Position numbers and translations under genes: made by a program. Source: SG8-39 sp041558415 (GTDB lineage: Bacteria; Pseudomonadota; Gammaproteobacteria; Burkholderiales; SG8-39). From it: 49,057 nucleotides of DNA. Shown here piece by piece: positions 9,676 to 18,211 of this stretch. The notes under the pieces are model-generated. The model was given only the letters and a program-made list of their open reading frames with translations. It was not told the DNA's origin and ran no database searches. The DNA is taken from the NCBI GenBank assembly GCA_041558415.1, contig JBFFEY010000018.1, forward strand, positions 1-49,057. Direction: 5' to 3'. How positions within the stretch are numbered: position 1 is the first letter of the stretch; the number at the start of each line of letters is the position of its first letter.

Positions 9676-9767
9676 GGGCCCCTCCTCCGTTCGCGCCCGC
9701 GCCAGAGTCTAGTCCAAATCAGGAGTTGTCAGCGGACCCCGCCCCGCGCGGGCCGCGCCGCGGCAGT

Positions 9768-9795
9768 CGGCGGCCGGCGGCCGGCGGCCGCCGGC
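9768..9795. repeat. Short tandem heptamer repeat CGGCGGC
   Basis: Three perfect copies of CGGCGGC (9768-9788) and a fourth, imperfect CGCCGGC (9789-9795), ending 6 bases before the stop codon of the small gene at 9802. The last unit is inverted relative to the others so the tract can also fold on itself. It is noncoding as far as I can see. Confidence 0.7.
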
Positions 9796-9801
9796 TCGTC
9801 C

Positions 9802-10110
9802 TCAGGCCCCGCGCCGCTCGGGAAAATGCAGCTGCTGGCGGCGGCGCTCGTCACAGCGCGGGTGCTCGACGATGAAGTTGCGCACCACCATCTTGAGTGT
9901 CAACTCGCGCACGCGGTCACCGCGCGTCACGGCAGTGGCGATGTCGTCGCAGATCATCGCCTTGATGCACAGCTCGCCGTCGGACGAGTGCACCAGGTAG
10001 TTACCCAGCTCGGCCGCCGCGATCTCCGGAATGTGCTCGTGCTCGGCAATCGCCAGCACTTCCTCCTCGGTCAGACCGCAGAGCGCGATACAATCCTCAA
10101 GGCTCAGCAT
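9802..10110 (-). CDS. Conserved-looking hypothetical protein, 102 aa
   Basis: An acidic, mostly helical 102-residue protein beginning MLSLEDCIALCGLTEEEVLA; no transmembrane segment or catalytic motif is visible. The charged N-terminal half (AIAEHEHIPEIAAAELG) followed by a basic C-terminus (DERRRQQ) suggests a small cytoplasmic helical-bundle protein. An AAGGAGG ribosome-binding site 5 bases before the ATG strongly supports translation. It is divergent from the SDR gene at 10199; the 88-base gap includes a perfect GCGCCGGCGC palindrome. I do not know its function. Confidence 0.75.
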   Translation of the reverse strand: MLSLEDCIALCGLTEEEVLAIAEHEHIPEIAAAELGNYLVHSSDGELCIKAMICDDIATAVTRGDRVRELTLKMVVRNFIVEHPRCDERRRQQLHFPERRGA

Positions 10111-10198
10111 AAATTCCTCCTTTTCGGCGCCAAATCACTGCGGTGTCCTATCTCATAAAACTGCAAGGCTGCGCCGGCGCCCTTGATCTAGCGCAAAC

Positions 10199-10960
10199 AT
10201 GAACCCGCCCGCCGGCAAGTGCGCGCTCGTCACCGGCGGCGCGCAGGGCATCGGTCTGGCAACAGCCGCGCGCCTTGCCGCGGACGGCTGGCAGGTCGCG
10301 ATCGCCGACCGCGACGCGGAAGCGCTGCAAGAAGCGCGCGCGGCGCACCGCGGTCTGCAGGCCCTGCCCTGCGACGTCTCCGACGAGGGCGCCGTGATGC
10401 GCTGCGTCGCCGACGTCGTCGCCGCGTTCGGCCGGCTCGAAGCCCTGGTCAACAATGCCGGCATCACCGGTGCAACGAGCGGCCCATTGGAGGCGCTCAC
10501 GCTAGCCGAATGGAATCGCCGCATCGGCACCAACCTGACCGGCGTTTTCCTGATGGCCAAGCATTGTGCGCCGCAGCTGCGCGCGGCAGGGGGCGCGATC
10601 GTCAACGTCGCCTCGACGCGCGCCCTGCAGTCCGAACCGAACACCGAGGCCTACAGCGCCTCCAAGGGCGGCGTGATTGCCCTCACCCACGCGCTCGCCA
10701 TGAGCCTCGGCCCGGCGGTGCGCGTCAACTGCGTGAGTCCGGGCTGGATCGACGTGCGCGCCTGGCGCAAGCGCGCGCGGCGCGATTCGACACCGCTCAG
10801 CGCCGCGGACCATGCGCAGCATACGGTCGGTCGGGTCGGCAAACCGGAGGATGTCGCCGCGCTGATCGCCTGGCTGCTTTCGGACGAGGCCGGCTTCGTC
10901 ACCGGTCAGAACTTCGTCATCGACGGCGGCATGACGCGCAGGATGATCTACGTCGAATAG
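10199..10960 (+). CDS. SDR-family oxidoreductase
   Basis: 253 residues with a classical short-chain dehydrogenase fold: cofactor loop TGGAQGIG at residues 12-19, NNAG near 88, catalytic Ser in NVASTRA, and YSASK as the Tyr/Lys pair near 155-159; PG near 183 and a C-terminal VIDGGM. An acidic residue at the end of strand 2 (IADRD) favours NAD over NADP. Substrate cannot be read from sequence. It is convergent with the sulfatase gene, 21 bases away, and has no obvious operon partner. Confidence 0.9.
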   Translation: MNPPAGKCALVTGGAQGIGLATAARLAADGWQVAIADRDAEALQEARAAHRGLQALPCDVSDEGAVMRCVADVVAAFGRLEALVNNAGITGATSGPLEALTLAEWNRRIGTNLTGVFLMAKHCAPQLRAAGGAIVNVASTRALQSEPNTEAYSASKGGVIALTHALAMSLGPAVRVNCVSPGWIDVRAWRKRARRDSTPLSAADHAQHTVGRVGKPEDVAALIAWLLSDEAGFVTGQNFVIDGGMTRRMIYVE

Positions 10961-10981
10961 CGCAGTGCCCGCGGTCCGCGC

Positions 10982-12373
10982 CTACAACCCGAGCGCCTCG
11001 ACCGCCAGCCGCTGCAGCTCGCCGCGCAGTCGCGTGCGCAGGCCGGCGTGCTTTTTCGTTTGCGCCAGGTTCTTCAGCTCCCAGGGATCGCGCGCCAGGT
11101 CGTAGAGCTCGTCTAGGCGGCCGGTGCCGTCGTCGCGGTTGATCCAGTGGATGTACTTGTAGCGGTCGGTGCGCACCGCCTTGTAGCTCATGCCGACCAG
11201 CCAGGACATCGCGTTCTCCGCCCAGTATTCGACCAGAAAGGACTTGCGCCAGCCGGCACGCCGCCCGTCGAGTAGCGGCAGCAGCGAACGCCCCTGGATG
11301 CGCGGTCCCGGCCGGCCGCCGGCCAACTCGATCATCGTCGGCGCGATGTCCTGGCAGATCACCAGATCGCGAATCCGGGTGCCCGGCCGCACACGCCGCG
11401 GGTAGCGCAGGACGAAGGGCGAACGGATGCCGGCCTCGTAGGCGAAGCGCCGCTCCGGGCCGAGGCCGTGCTCGCCGAAGAAGTAGCCGTTGTCGCCGAA
11501 GAGCAGGATCAGCGTGTCCTCGAGCTGGCCGCTCGCCGCGAGCGCATCGAGGATCTGGCCAACGCCCTCGTCGACCGAGGCCATCATGCGCGCGCGCTGG
11601 CGGATCTCTTCCTGCGTGCCCGCGCCGATGGCGGCGAGCGCGCTGCGCGCGCGCGACGTGCCGCGCATGCGGAACGCCTCGCGCCAGGCCGGTTTGCCGC
11701 GCACGATCTCGGCCGGCGTGCGCATGTTGGGCAGCCGCGGGAAGCGCTTGCCGCGGTACAGATCGCGGTGGCGCGGCGCCGGGATGTAGCCGCCGAAGCG
11801 CGCCATGTCGAGCGTGCCGTCGGCCGCCTGATGGGCATCCGGGTGCACCGCCTTGTGTGCGAGAAACAGCGACCAGGGCCGACGCCGGCGGCCGCCCGCG
11901 CCACGGATGAACTCGATCGCATAGCGGTTCAACAGGTCGGTGATATAACCGCGATGCTGCCGGTAGCGCCCGCCATGATTGAGGCGCGGATCGACGATAC
12001 TGCCGTGGCCGTCGAACGAAATCCAGTGGTCGTAGCCCGGGCGCGGCATGCCATCGTTGCCCATGTGCCACTTGCCGATATGCGCGGTCTGGTAGCCGCG
12101 CTTCTGCAGCTGCAGGTGATAGTTCGGCAGCCGGTGGCTCATCGCGTCGCGCGCGACGTTGTCGATGACGCCATGGCGGCTCGCATACTGGCCGGTCATC
12201 ACCGAAGCCCGGTTCGGCGAGCAGATCGGCGTGGTATGAAACGCGCGCTCGAACAGCGCACCTTCGCGCGCAAGCCGATCGATGTGGGGCGTCCGCATGT
12301 AGGGATGACCACCCGCGCCGAATTCGTCGTAACGCAGGTCGTCCACCAGGATGATCAGCAGGTTCGGGCGCAT
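10982..12373 (-). CDS. Type I sulfatase (arylsulfatase-like)
   Basis: 463 residues. The N-terminal metal site LVDDLRYDEFG is at residues 9-19, and the formylglycine motif CSPNR is at residues 51-55, inside PICSPNRASVMTG. A GDNGYFFGEHG metal-binding stretch and the C-terminal YDLARDPWELKNLA region complete the sulfatase fold. C51 would have to be converted to formylglycine by a maturation enzyme not in the window. No signal peptide precedes the domain, so a cytoplasmic enzyme is likely. Start 12373 is chosen over the long upstream open frame because AAAGGA lies 7 bases before it and the protein starts at the family position. The related phosphonate monoester hydrolases share the fold, so the substrate is open. 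Confidence 0.88.
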   Translation of the reverse strand: MRPNLLIILVDDLRYDEFGAGGHPYMRTPHIDRLAREGALFERAFHTTPICSPNRASVMTGQYASRHGVIDNVARDAMSHRLPNYHLQLQKRGYQTAHIGKWHMGNDGMPRPGYDHWISFDGHGSIVDPRLNHGGRYRQHRGYITDLLNRYAIEFIRGAGGRRRRPWSLFLAHKAVHPDAHQAADGTLDMARFGGYIPAPRHRDLYRGKRFPRLPNMRTPAEIVRGKPAWREAFRMRGTSRARSALAAIGAGTQEEIRQRARMMASVDEGVGQILDALAASGQLEDTLILLFGDNGYFFGEHGLGPERRFAYEAGIRSPFVLRYPRRVRPGTRIRDLVICQDIAPTMIELAGGRPGPRIQGRSLLPLLDGRRAGWRKSFLVEYWAENAMSWLVGMSYKAVRTDRYKYIHWINRDDGTGRLDELYDLARDPWELKNLAQTKKHAGLRTRLRGELQRLAVEALGL

Positions 12374-12490
12374 GCCGCGATCCTTTCGGAGCCGCCAAGT
12401 CGAGCTGATAAGTCTAACCGCAAGCGCCCGCAATTCCTCGTGCAGCGGCCTTGCATTCGGCGGCGCACGGCCATGGCACAATTCGCTCCC

Positions 12491-13006
12491 ATGACCGCAC
12501 ATGCGATCACGCTTCGGCTGGCAGTCACACGCGACGCACGCGCGATCGCGGAGATGTCGCGCGATTTGATCGAGTCCGGGCTGGGCTGGAAGTACGACGC
12601 CGGTCGCATCCTGCACGCAATCGACGACCGTGACACCGTCACGCTGGTCGCCAGCGATGGCGGCCGCCGTGCGCTCGACGCGCTCGCCGGTTTCGCGATC
12701 ATGGAATTCGTCGACGAGCGCGCGCATCTGGTCCTGCTCGCGGTGCGCCCGACGCATCGCCGGCGCGGCATCGGCCGGCGGCTGCTCGACTGGCTCGTCG
12801 TCTCGGCGCAGACGGCCGGTGTGCGCAGCCTGCACCTCGAGCTGCGCGCCAACAACGAAGCCGCGCGCGCCTTCTACCGCGCCATGGGCTTTTCAGAGAC
12901 CATCCTCGTGCCAGGCTACTACCGCGGCCGCGAGTCGGCGCTGCGCATGATTCGCATGCTGGCCAAGCCGGTCGCGACGCCCTACACCTGGCAGCCGCCG
13001 CAGTGA
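12491..13006 (+). CDS. GNAT-family N-acetyltransferase
   Basis: About 171 residues with the GNAT core: LRLAVTRDARAI opening, strand 4 then RPTHRRRGIGRRLL as the acetyl-CoA pyrophosphate loop (near residue 90), and a C-terminal ARAFYRAMGF strand-helix. Similar proteins resemble RimI-type acetylases, but the target cannot be read. Another ATG 18 bases upstream (12473) is in frame; no clear Shine-Dalgarno favours either, and a CACAAT hexamer 8 bases before 12491 may be a -10 box. It is followed by the dioxygenase gene with a GTGA overlap. Confidence 0.85.
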   Translation: MTAHAITLRLAVTRDARAIAEMSRDLIESGLGWKYDAGRILHAIDDRDTVTLVASDGGRRALDALAGFAIMEFVDERAHLVLLAVRPTHRRRGIGRRLLDWLVVSAQTAGVRSLHLELRANNEAARAFYRAMGFSETILVPGYYRGRESALRMIRMLAKPVATPYTWQPPQ

Positions 13007-13830
13007 GCGCCGCGGCGGGACACGACCCGCGCCCGGCGACGCGCAGCCGGCTGCCGACCTTGTTCATCTCGCACGGCTCGCCGCTGCACGCGCTCGAGGC
13101 CGGCGCGGCCGGCGCGAGCTGGGCGCGGCTTGCCGCGCAGCTGCCGCGACCGCGCGCGCTGCTCATGGTCTCGGCACACTGGGAGACAACGCAGCCCGCG
13201 CTGAGCGGAAGTCCGCAGCCGGAAACGATCCACGATTTTTACGGCTTTCCCGAGCCGCTCTACCGCATCCGCTATCCGGCGCCCGGCGCCCCCGAGCTGG
13301 CCTCGCGTGCGCGCAGGCTGCTCGAGGCTGCGGGCTTCGAGGCCGCGCTTGACCCGTCGCGCGGCCTCGACCACGGCGCCTGGTCGCCGCTGTTGCACAT
13401 GTACCCGGACGCAGGCATCCCGGTGGTGCAGCTCTCGGTGCAGCCCCTCTGTGACGCCGCGCACCATCTCGCGCTCGGCCGCGCGCTGCGACCGCTTGCT
13501 GATGAAAGCGTCCTGATCATCGGCTCGGGCCATATGACGCACAACCTGCGAGACCGCACGCCGGGCGGCGAGGCCGCCGCGCCGCTCGCCTACGCGCAGG
13601 CGTTCCGCGACTGGGTCGATGCGCGCGTTGCCGCACGGGACCTCGACGCGCTGGCCGACTACCGCGCGCAGGCACCGCATGCGCGGCGCGCGCATCCGAG
13701 CGAGGAGCACTTCCTGCCCCTGTTCGTCGCGCTCGGCGCGGCCGCGGAAAACTATGTCGCCGCAGGCGTGCATCAAGGCATCGAATCCGGCGCGCTCGCC
13801 ATGGACGCGTACTGCTTCGGGCCGTCCTGA
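13003..13830 (+). CDS. DODA-type extradiol dioxygenase (YgiD-like)
   Basis: 275 residues of the class III extradiol dioxygenase family that includes DOPA 4,5-dioxygenases and bacterial YgiD. Metal-binding histidines are visible in ISHGSP (near residue 24), DHGAWSPL (near 123) and GSGHMTHNL (near 175); SAHWET is also typical. YgiD-like enzymes open catechol rings such as L-DOPA in vitro; the natural substrate is unclear. The start is GTG at 13003, overlapping the TGA of the GNAT gene, so the two are translationally coupled. Confidence 0.87.
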   Translation: MSAAAGHDPRPATRSRLPTLFISHGSPLHALEAGAAGASWARLAAQLPRPRALLMVSAHWETTQPALSGSPQPETIHDFYGFPEPLYRIRYPAPGAPELASRARRLLEAAGFEAALDPSRGLDHGAWSPLLHMYPDAGIPVVQLSVQPLCDAAHHLALGRALRPLADESVLIIGSGHMTHNLRDRTPGGEAAAPLAYAQAFRDWVDARVAARDLDALADYRAQAPHARRAHPSEEHFLPLFVALGAAAENYVAAGVHQGIESGALAMDAYCFGPS

Positions 13831-13921
13831 CGCCGTGAACGCAGCGCGGGCGGCCGCAAATCCCTCCTCGCGGGGCACGCGCGGTGATAACCTGCGCGCA
13901 CGCCTCACCGTCTGACGCAGA

Positions 13922-14749
13922 ATGAACGACCTCGGTAAAGCGATCACCAGCGCCGCCGCGACGATTCTCGAGCGGCTGGTCACTTTCCTGCCGAGCGTGT
14001 TGGGCGCGGTGTTGCTGCTGTTTGCCGGCTGGGTGCTGGCGCGGCTGCTGCGCGCGGTCACGGCGCGCGGCGCACTGCTTGTCGACACCCTGCTCGCGCG
14101 CACGTTGGCGCCACGCACGGCGGAGAAGCTGCGCATGGGCCGCTCGGCGGTGGTGCTGGGCGCGATCGTCTACTGGCTGGTGCTGCTGTTCTTCGTCGCG
14201 GCCGCGCTGCACGTACTTGGCCTGCAGGTGTTCACCGACTGGATCGGTCGCCTGATCGAGTATCTGCCGACCTTCGCCGCCGGCCTGCTGATTATCGCCG
14301 CTGGCTACGTGCTTTCCGGCTTTACTGCCGACCTGGTGCGGGCGGCGACGCCGCGCCTGCCGGCGGCACAGCGCGAGGTGGTGGCGCGGGTCGTGCAGGG
14401 CAGCGTGCTGGTGGCCGCGATTCTGGTCGGCGCCGAGCAGATCGGCATCCGCATCACTTTTCTCGCGATCATCGCCGCCGCGGTATTTCTGGCGGTCGCC
14501 GGCGGCGCCGCGATCGCCGCAAGCCTGGGCGCGCGCAGCTACGTCGCCAACCTGATCGGCGGGCATTACCTGCGGCAGGCCTTCGAGGTCGGCCAGCGCG
14601 TGCGCGTCGCGGGACATGAGGGCCGCATCCTCGAACTGCAGGCGACCGGAATGGTGCTCGAGACCGAGGACGGGCGGGTGACGCTGCCCGGCAGGCTTTA
14701 CCACGATGAGCCGATCGTGCTCCTGACGAAGCGCGGTGACGATGGCTGA
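13922..14749 (+). CDS. MscS-like small-conductance mechanosensitive channel family protein
   Basis: 275 residues with four to five hydrophobic helices (about 20-40, 75-100, 115-140, 160-180 and a Gly/Ala-rich pore-like helix near 185-205 with AVAGGAAIAASLGARSYVAN), then a short beta domain (FEVGQRVRVAGHEGRILELQATGMVL). This resembles TM_helix-repeat/MscS-like channels; the large vestibule C-terminal domain is missing. It probably gates small ions or metabolites at the inner membrane. The stop overlaps the ATG of the next gene by 8 bases, which ties it to the two MgtE-related genes and suggests a role in Mg2+ or ion balance. Confidence 0.8.
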   Translation: MNDLGKAITSAAATILERLVTFLPSVLGAVLLLFAGWVLARLLRAVTARGALLVDTLLARTLAPRTAEKLRMGRSAVVLGAIVYWLVLLFFVAAALHVLGLQVFTDWIGRLIEYLPTFAAGLLIIAAGYVLSGFTADLVRAATPRLPAAQREVVARVVQGSVLVAAILVGAEQIGIRITFLAIIAAAVFLAVAGGAAIAASLGARSYVANLIGGHYLRQAFEVGQRVRVAGHEGRILELQATGMVLETEDGRVTLPGRLYHDEPIVLLTKRGDDG

Positions 14750-15596
14750 GACCGACCGCCTCACCCTCGCCTACGTCGAGGCGCATCCGGGTGACGCGGC
14801 GCGCGTGCTCGAACGATTGCCGACCGAGCAGGCCAGCGCCTTCTTTGCGGCACTGCCGGCGCGCGCGCTCGCGCCGGCGCTCGGGGCGATGTTACCGATC
14901 GCGGCGGGCCGCATCCTGGCGGAGCTCGCCGACGAACAGACGGTCGCGCTGCTTTCCGCCCTCGGCACCCAGCCCGCCTTGAGCGTGCTGCGCCACGTGC
15001 CCGACGCGCGGCGCACCCGGCTGGTCACCGAACTGCCGACCGTGACCGCGGTCGCCTCGCGCCTGCTGCTCGGCTATCCCGACGACTCGGTCGGCGCCTG
15101 GACCGACCCGGAGGTGGTCGCGCTGCCGGCCGACGCCGCTGTCGAGGATGCACTGGTCCGTGTGCGCGCCATGTCCGGCGGCCGGGTCGAAGAGATCTAC
15201 ACCGTAGGGATGGGCGAGCGCCTGCTCGGCACCGTGGAGCTCGCCACGCTGCTGCGGGCGCCGGCACATGCCGCGCTCGAGACCATCGCGCGCAAGCCGT
15301 CCGCGGTGCTCCCCGCCGCCTCGCCGCTCGCAGGCGCCGCGACGCACCGCGGCTGGCAGCATGCCGCCGGCCTGCCGGTGGTGGAAGCGAACGAACGCCT
15401 CATCGGCGTGCTGCGTCGCGCGACCCTGATGCGCGCGCTGGCGCGCAACCGCTCGCTCACGGCGCAGGCCGAGACGCTCGATGTGCTCGGCGTGATGGCG
15501 AACGGCTACTGGCAGGCCATCGCGGGACTGGTCGGTGCCGCGGTCGCCGCGCTGCCCTCGATACAGCCCGTCGCAGGCCCGCGCGATGAACGCTGA
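14742..15596 (+). CDS. MgtE N-domain/CBS-like cytosolic protein without channel
   Basis: 284 residues, ending at a TGA that overlaps the mgtE start by 11 bases. Residues 5-95 form the MgtE N-terminal superhelix (repeats like DAARVLERLPTEQASAFFAAL), then a CBS-like region (about 120-240: VALPADAAVEDALVRVRAM, GLPVVEANERLIGVLRR). The last 40 residues include a single hydrophobic stretch (YWQAIAGLVGAAVAALPS) but no five-helix pore. It looks like a duplicated MgtE sensor half. Overlap with both neighbours implies coupled expression; it may act as a regulatory partner of the transporter. That role is inferred. Confidence 0.8.
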   Translation: MAETDRLTLAYVEAHPGDAARVLERLPTEQASAFFAALPARALAPALGAMLPIAAGRILAELADEQTVALLSALGTQPALSVLRHVPDARRTRLVTELPTVTAVASRLLLGYPDDSVGAWTDPEVVALPADAAVEDALVRVRAMSGGRVEEIYTVGMGERLLGTVELATLLRAPAHAALETIARKPSAVLPAASPLAGAATHRGWQHAAGLPVVEANERLIGVLRRATLMRALARNRSLTAQAETLDVLGVMANGYWQAIAGLVGAAVAALPSIQPVAGPRDER

Positions 15597-16902
15597 CGCG
15601 TTGCCCGCGGTCGAGGCGCTGAACCGCCGCTTCCTGTTCGACTACCCGCACGAGGCGGCGCGCCAGCTCGAGGCGATGGAACTCGACGATGCGGTCGAGC
15701 TGCTCACCTCGGTGCCGCCCAATGCCGCCGCGCGTACCTGGCAGGCGATGGCGTCGGACATTGCCGCCATCGCGGTGCAGCGCACGCCGGATGCGCTCGC
15801 ACGCCATCTGCTGTCAGAGACCGAGCCGGCGCAGGCCGCCTCGGTGCTGGCGCAGATCGAGCCCGACCAGCGCGCGCGGCTGCTCGGCCTGCTGGACGCA
15901 CAGATCGCTGCCGAGCTGCAGGCCCTGCTGGTGTACCCGGCCGAAAGCGCCGGCCGCGTCATGGACCCTCAGGTCACGCCGGTGCGCGCCGATGGCACGG
16001 TGGCCGAGGCGCTGACCCGGCTGCGCAGCTTGCGGCGCAAGGCACTGCGCGAGCTGTACGTGGTGGATTTCGAGGGGCGCTTGAGCGGCCGGCTCGAAAT
16101 CCAGGAGCTCGCGGTCGCCGAGGAGGACACACCGCTGCGCGAGCTGACGCGACCGCTGGTCGCCGCGGTGCGCGACATGGATCCACGCGAGGACGTGGTC
16201 GAGATCCTGCAGCAGCACCCCATGATCACCGCCCTGCCGGTGATCAACCAGGCCGGCCGCCTGGTCGGCGTGATCCGGCAGGCCGGCATTGTTTCGGCGA
16301 TCGAGGAAGAAACCAGTGTCGACATCCAGACCATGGTCGGCGTGAGCGCCGACGAGCGTGCGATGTCGACGCCCTTCTTCGCGGTGAAGAAGCGCCTGCC
16401 CTGGCTGCAGATCAACCTGCTCACCGCGTTTCTCGCCGCTGCGGTGGTCGGGCTGTTCGAGGGCCTGATCGCGAAGTTCACCGCGCTCGCGGTGCTGCTG
16501 CCGGTGGTCGCCGGCCAGTCGGGCAACGCCGGCGCGCAGGCCCTCGCGGTGACGATGCGCGGCCTCGCGCTGCGCGAGATCAGCCTGCGTCACTGGCCGC
16601 AGATGATCGGCAAGGAGGCCTTTGCCGGGCTGGCGAACGGCATCGCCGTGGCGGCGACGACCGCGCTCGGCGTCTATCTCTGGAGTCAGTCGCTCGGCCT
16701 GGTGCTGGTGATTGTCGTGGCGATGATCTTCTCGATGGTCATTGCCGGCCTGTCGGGCGCGCTGGTGCCGATCCTGCTGCAGCGCTTCGGCCAGGACCCG
16801 GCGACCGCGTCGTCGATCATTCTCACCACGGTCACCGACGTGGTGGGCTTTTTCACTTTCCTCGGCACGGCGACGCTGTTCGCCTCGATGCTCCCGCAGT
16901 GA
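15586..16902 (+). CDS. mgtE: Magnesium transporter MgtE
   Basis: 438 residues, close to the usual 450. Order: N-domain (residues 1-120, helical repeats such as DQRARLLGLLDAQIAAEL), two CBS domains (about 130-245), a plug helix, then five transmembrane helices beginning LPWLQINLLTAFLAA near residue 270. The pore motif VVAGQSGNAGAQALA and the last-helix TTVTDVVGFF, with its conserved aspartate, are intact. MgtE is a Mg2+-selective channel closed by cytosolic Mg2+ through the N and CBS domains. The gene overlaps its partner upstream and its stop overlaps the GTG of the next gene. Confidence 0.95.
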   Translation: MNADALPAVEALNRRFLFDYPHEAARQLEAMELDDAVELLTSVPPNAAARTWQAMASDIAAIAVQRTPDALARHLLSETEPAQAASVLAQIEPDQRARLLGLLDAQIAAELQALLVYPAESAGRVMDPQVTPVRADGTVAEALTRLRSLRRKALRELYVVDFEGRLSGRLEIQELAVAEEDTPLRELTRPLVAAVRDMDPREDVVEILQQHPMITALPVINQAGRLVGVIRQAGIVSAIEEETSVDIQTMVGVSADERAMSTPFFAVKKRLPWLQINLLTAFLAAAVVGLFEGLIAKFTALAVLLPVVAGQSGNAGAQALAVTMRGLALREISLRHWPQMIGKEAFAGLANGIAVAATTALGVYLWSQSLGLVLVIVVAMIFSMVIAGLSGALVPILLQRFGQDPATASSIILTTVTDVVGFFTFLGTATLFASMLPQ

Positions 16903-17579
16903 GGCGGCGCAGGGCGCGGCGCGAGGACCTCGGCCTGAGCACCACCGAGTTCGCGGTGCTGCGGCGGCTCGACACGCCGCACAAGATCCAGGCCTTCATC
17001 ACCGCGCTGCGCCAGAACTTCGAGCCCGACGGCGACAACTGCCGTCCGGTGCGCAGGGTGCTGCGTAGCCACAGCGCGCATTGCATCGAGGCCGCCATGC
17101 TCGCCGCCGCCGCGCTGTGGGTACACGGCGAGCCGCCGCTGCTTTTGGATCTGCGCGCCGAGCGGGACGTTGACCACGTCGTCGCGCTGTACCGGCGCAA
17201 TGGCTGCTGGGGCACGCTCGCCAAGGCGAACGGCGCGATGCTGCGCGGCCGCGATCCCGTGTACCGCACGCTGCGCGAGCTGGCGATGTCGTACTTTCAC
17301 GAGTACATCAACAAGCGCGGCCAGCGCACGCTGCGCGAGTACTCGCGCCCTTACGACCTGCGCCGCCTCGCCCCGGGACTCTGGGTGAGCGGGGAGAACG
17401 ACGTCTGGGACCTGGTCGAGCAGTTCGACGCCCACCCGCACACCCGCATCGTCGGCAGGAGACAGGCCAAGACGCTGTCGCGGCCCGACCCCTTCGTGCG
17501 CCAAGTCGCCGGCATCCTGCAGTACCACCGACCGCGGACCCTGGCGGCGCGCCGCCGCCGGCAGGGCACCGCGGGTTGA
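16899..17579 (+). CDS. Probable transglutaminase-like protein
   Basis: 226 residues, basic at both ends. Cys62 in AHCIEAAMLAAA and His93 in DVDHVVALYRR are spaced like the Cys and His of a transglutaminase-like (papain-type) fold, followed by NGCWGTLAKANG where the third catalytic residue would lie. No signal peptide is seen. The GTG start overlaps the mgtE stop (GTGA). The family is one I recall as conserved and uncharacterised; I cannot assign a substrate. The basic termini could indicate nucleic acid or membrane contact. Confidence 0.65.
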   Translation: MRRRRARREDLGLSTTEFAVLRRLDTPHKIQAFITALRQNFEPDGDNCRPVRRVLRSHSAHCIEAAMLAAAALWVHGEPPLLLDLRAERDVDHVVALYRRNGCWGTLAKANGAMLRGRDPVYRTLRELAMSYFHEYINKRGQRTLREYSRPYDLRRLAPGLWVSGENDVWDLVEQFDAHPHTRIVGRRQAKTLSRPDPFVRQVAGILQYHRPRTLAARRRRQGTAG

Positions 17580-17656
17580 CCCTTGGCGTCAGGTTTCACC
17601 TGCCACCTCGACCAAGCTGCAGAATCTGGTCTCAAGAAATGCGAACGGAGGCTGTC

Positions 17657-18211
17657 ATGCAACGTCGTTCTCTTCTCGCCGCGCTCGCCGCCCTGCCGCT
17701 CGCTGCGCTCGCGCAGCGCGTCGCCGCCGCCCTGCCCAAGACCCTGGAAGGCGTGCGCGCCCTGCAGGCCGAGTGGCGCAGCCTGCTCGCCGCCGGCACC
17801 CCGGTGCCTGCGCCCGGCGACAAGCTCGTCCTGTCCGACGCGGAATGGAAAAAGCGCCTGACGCCGGCACAGTACGGGGTGCTGCGCCGCGAGGGCACCG
17901 AGCGTGCCTACACCAGCCCGCTCGACAAGGAAAAGCGCGCTGGCGTGTTCGTCTGCGCCGGCTGCGGCCTGCCACTGTTCACCTCGGCGATGAAGTTCGA
18001 CAGCGGCACCGGCTGGCCGTCATTCTTCACCACCATCCCCGGCGCCTTCGGCACCAAGAAGGACAGCGAGCTGATCTTCATGGTGCGCACCGAGTACCAT
18101 TGCATCCGCTGCGGCGGCCATCACGGCCACGTATTCGAAGACGGACCGCCGCCGACCAGGCTGCGCTACTGCAACAACGGCGTGGCGCTTAACTTCATTC
18201 CGAAGGACTGA
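17657..18211 (+). CDS. msrB: Exported methionine-R-sulfoxide reductase
   Basis: 184 residues. A signal peptide (MQRRSLLAALAALPLAALAQ) points to the cell envelope. The MsrB domain follows: KLVLSDAEWKKRLTP, Zn ligands in CAGC and CIRC, GTGWPSF, and catalytic Cys in RYCNNG near residue 173. It reduces methionine R-sulfoxide in proteins or free form, here presumably in the periplasm. A GGAGG site 5 bases before ATG 17657 fixes the start; the frame is open further upstream. Its 3' end overlaps the convergent MlaF-like gene by 17 bases. No msrA or msrPQ gene is nearby. Confidence 0.93.
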   Translation: MQRRSLLAALAALPLAALAQRVAAALPKTLEGVRALQAEWRSLLAAGTPVPAPGDKLVLSDAEWKKRLTPAQYGVLRREGTERAYTSPLDKEKRAGVFVCAGCGLPLFTSAMKFDSGTGWPSFFTTIPGAFGTKKDSELIFMVRTEYHCIRCGGHHGHVFEDGPPPTRLRYCNNGVALNFIPKD

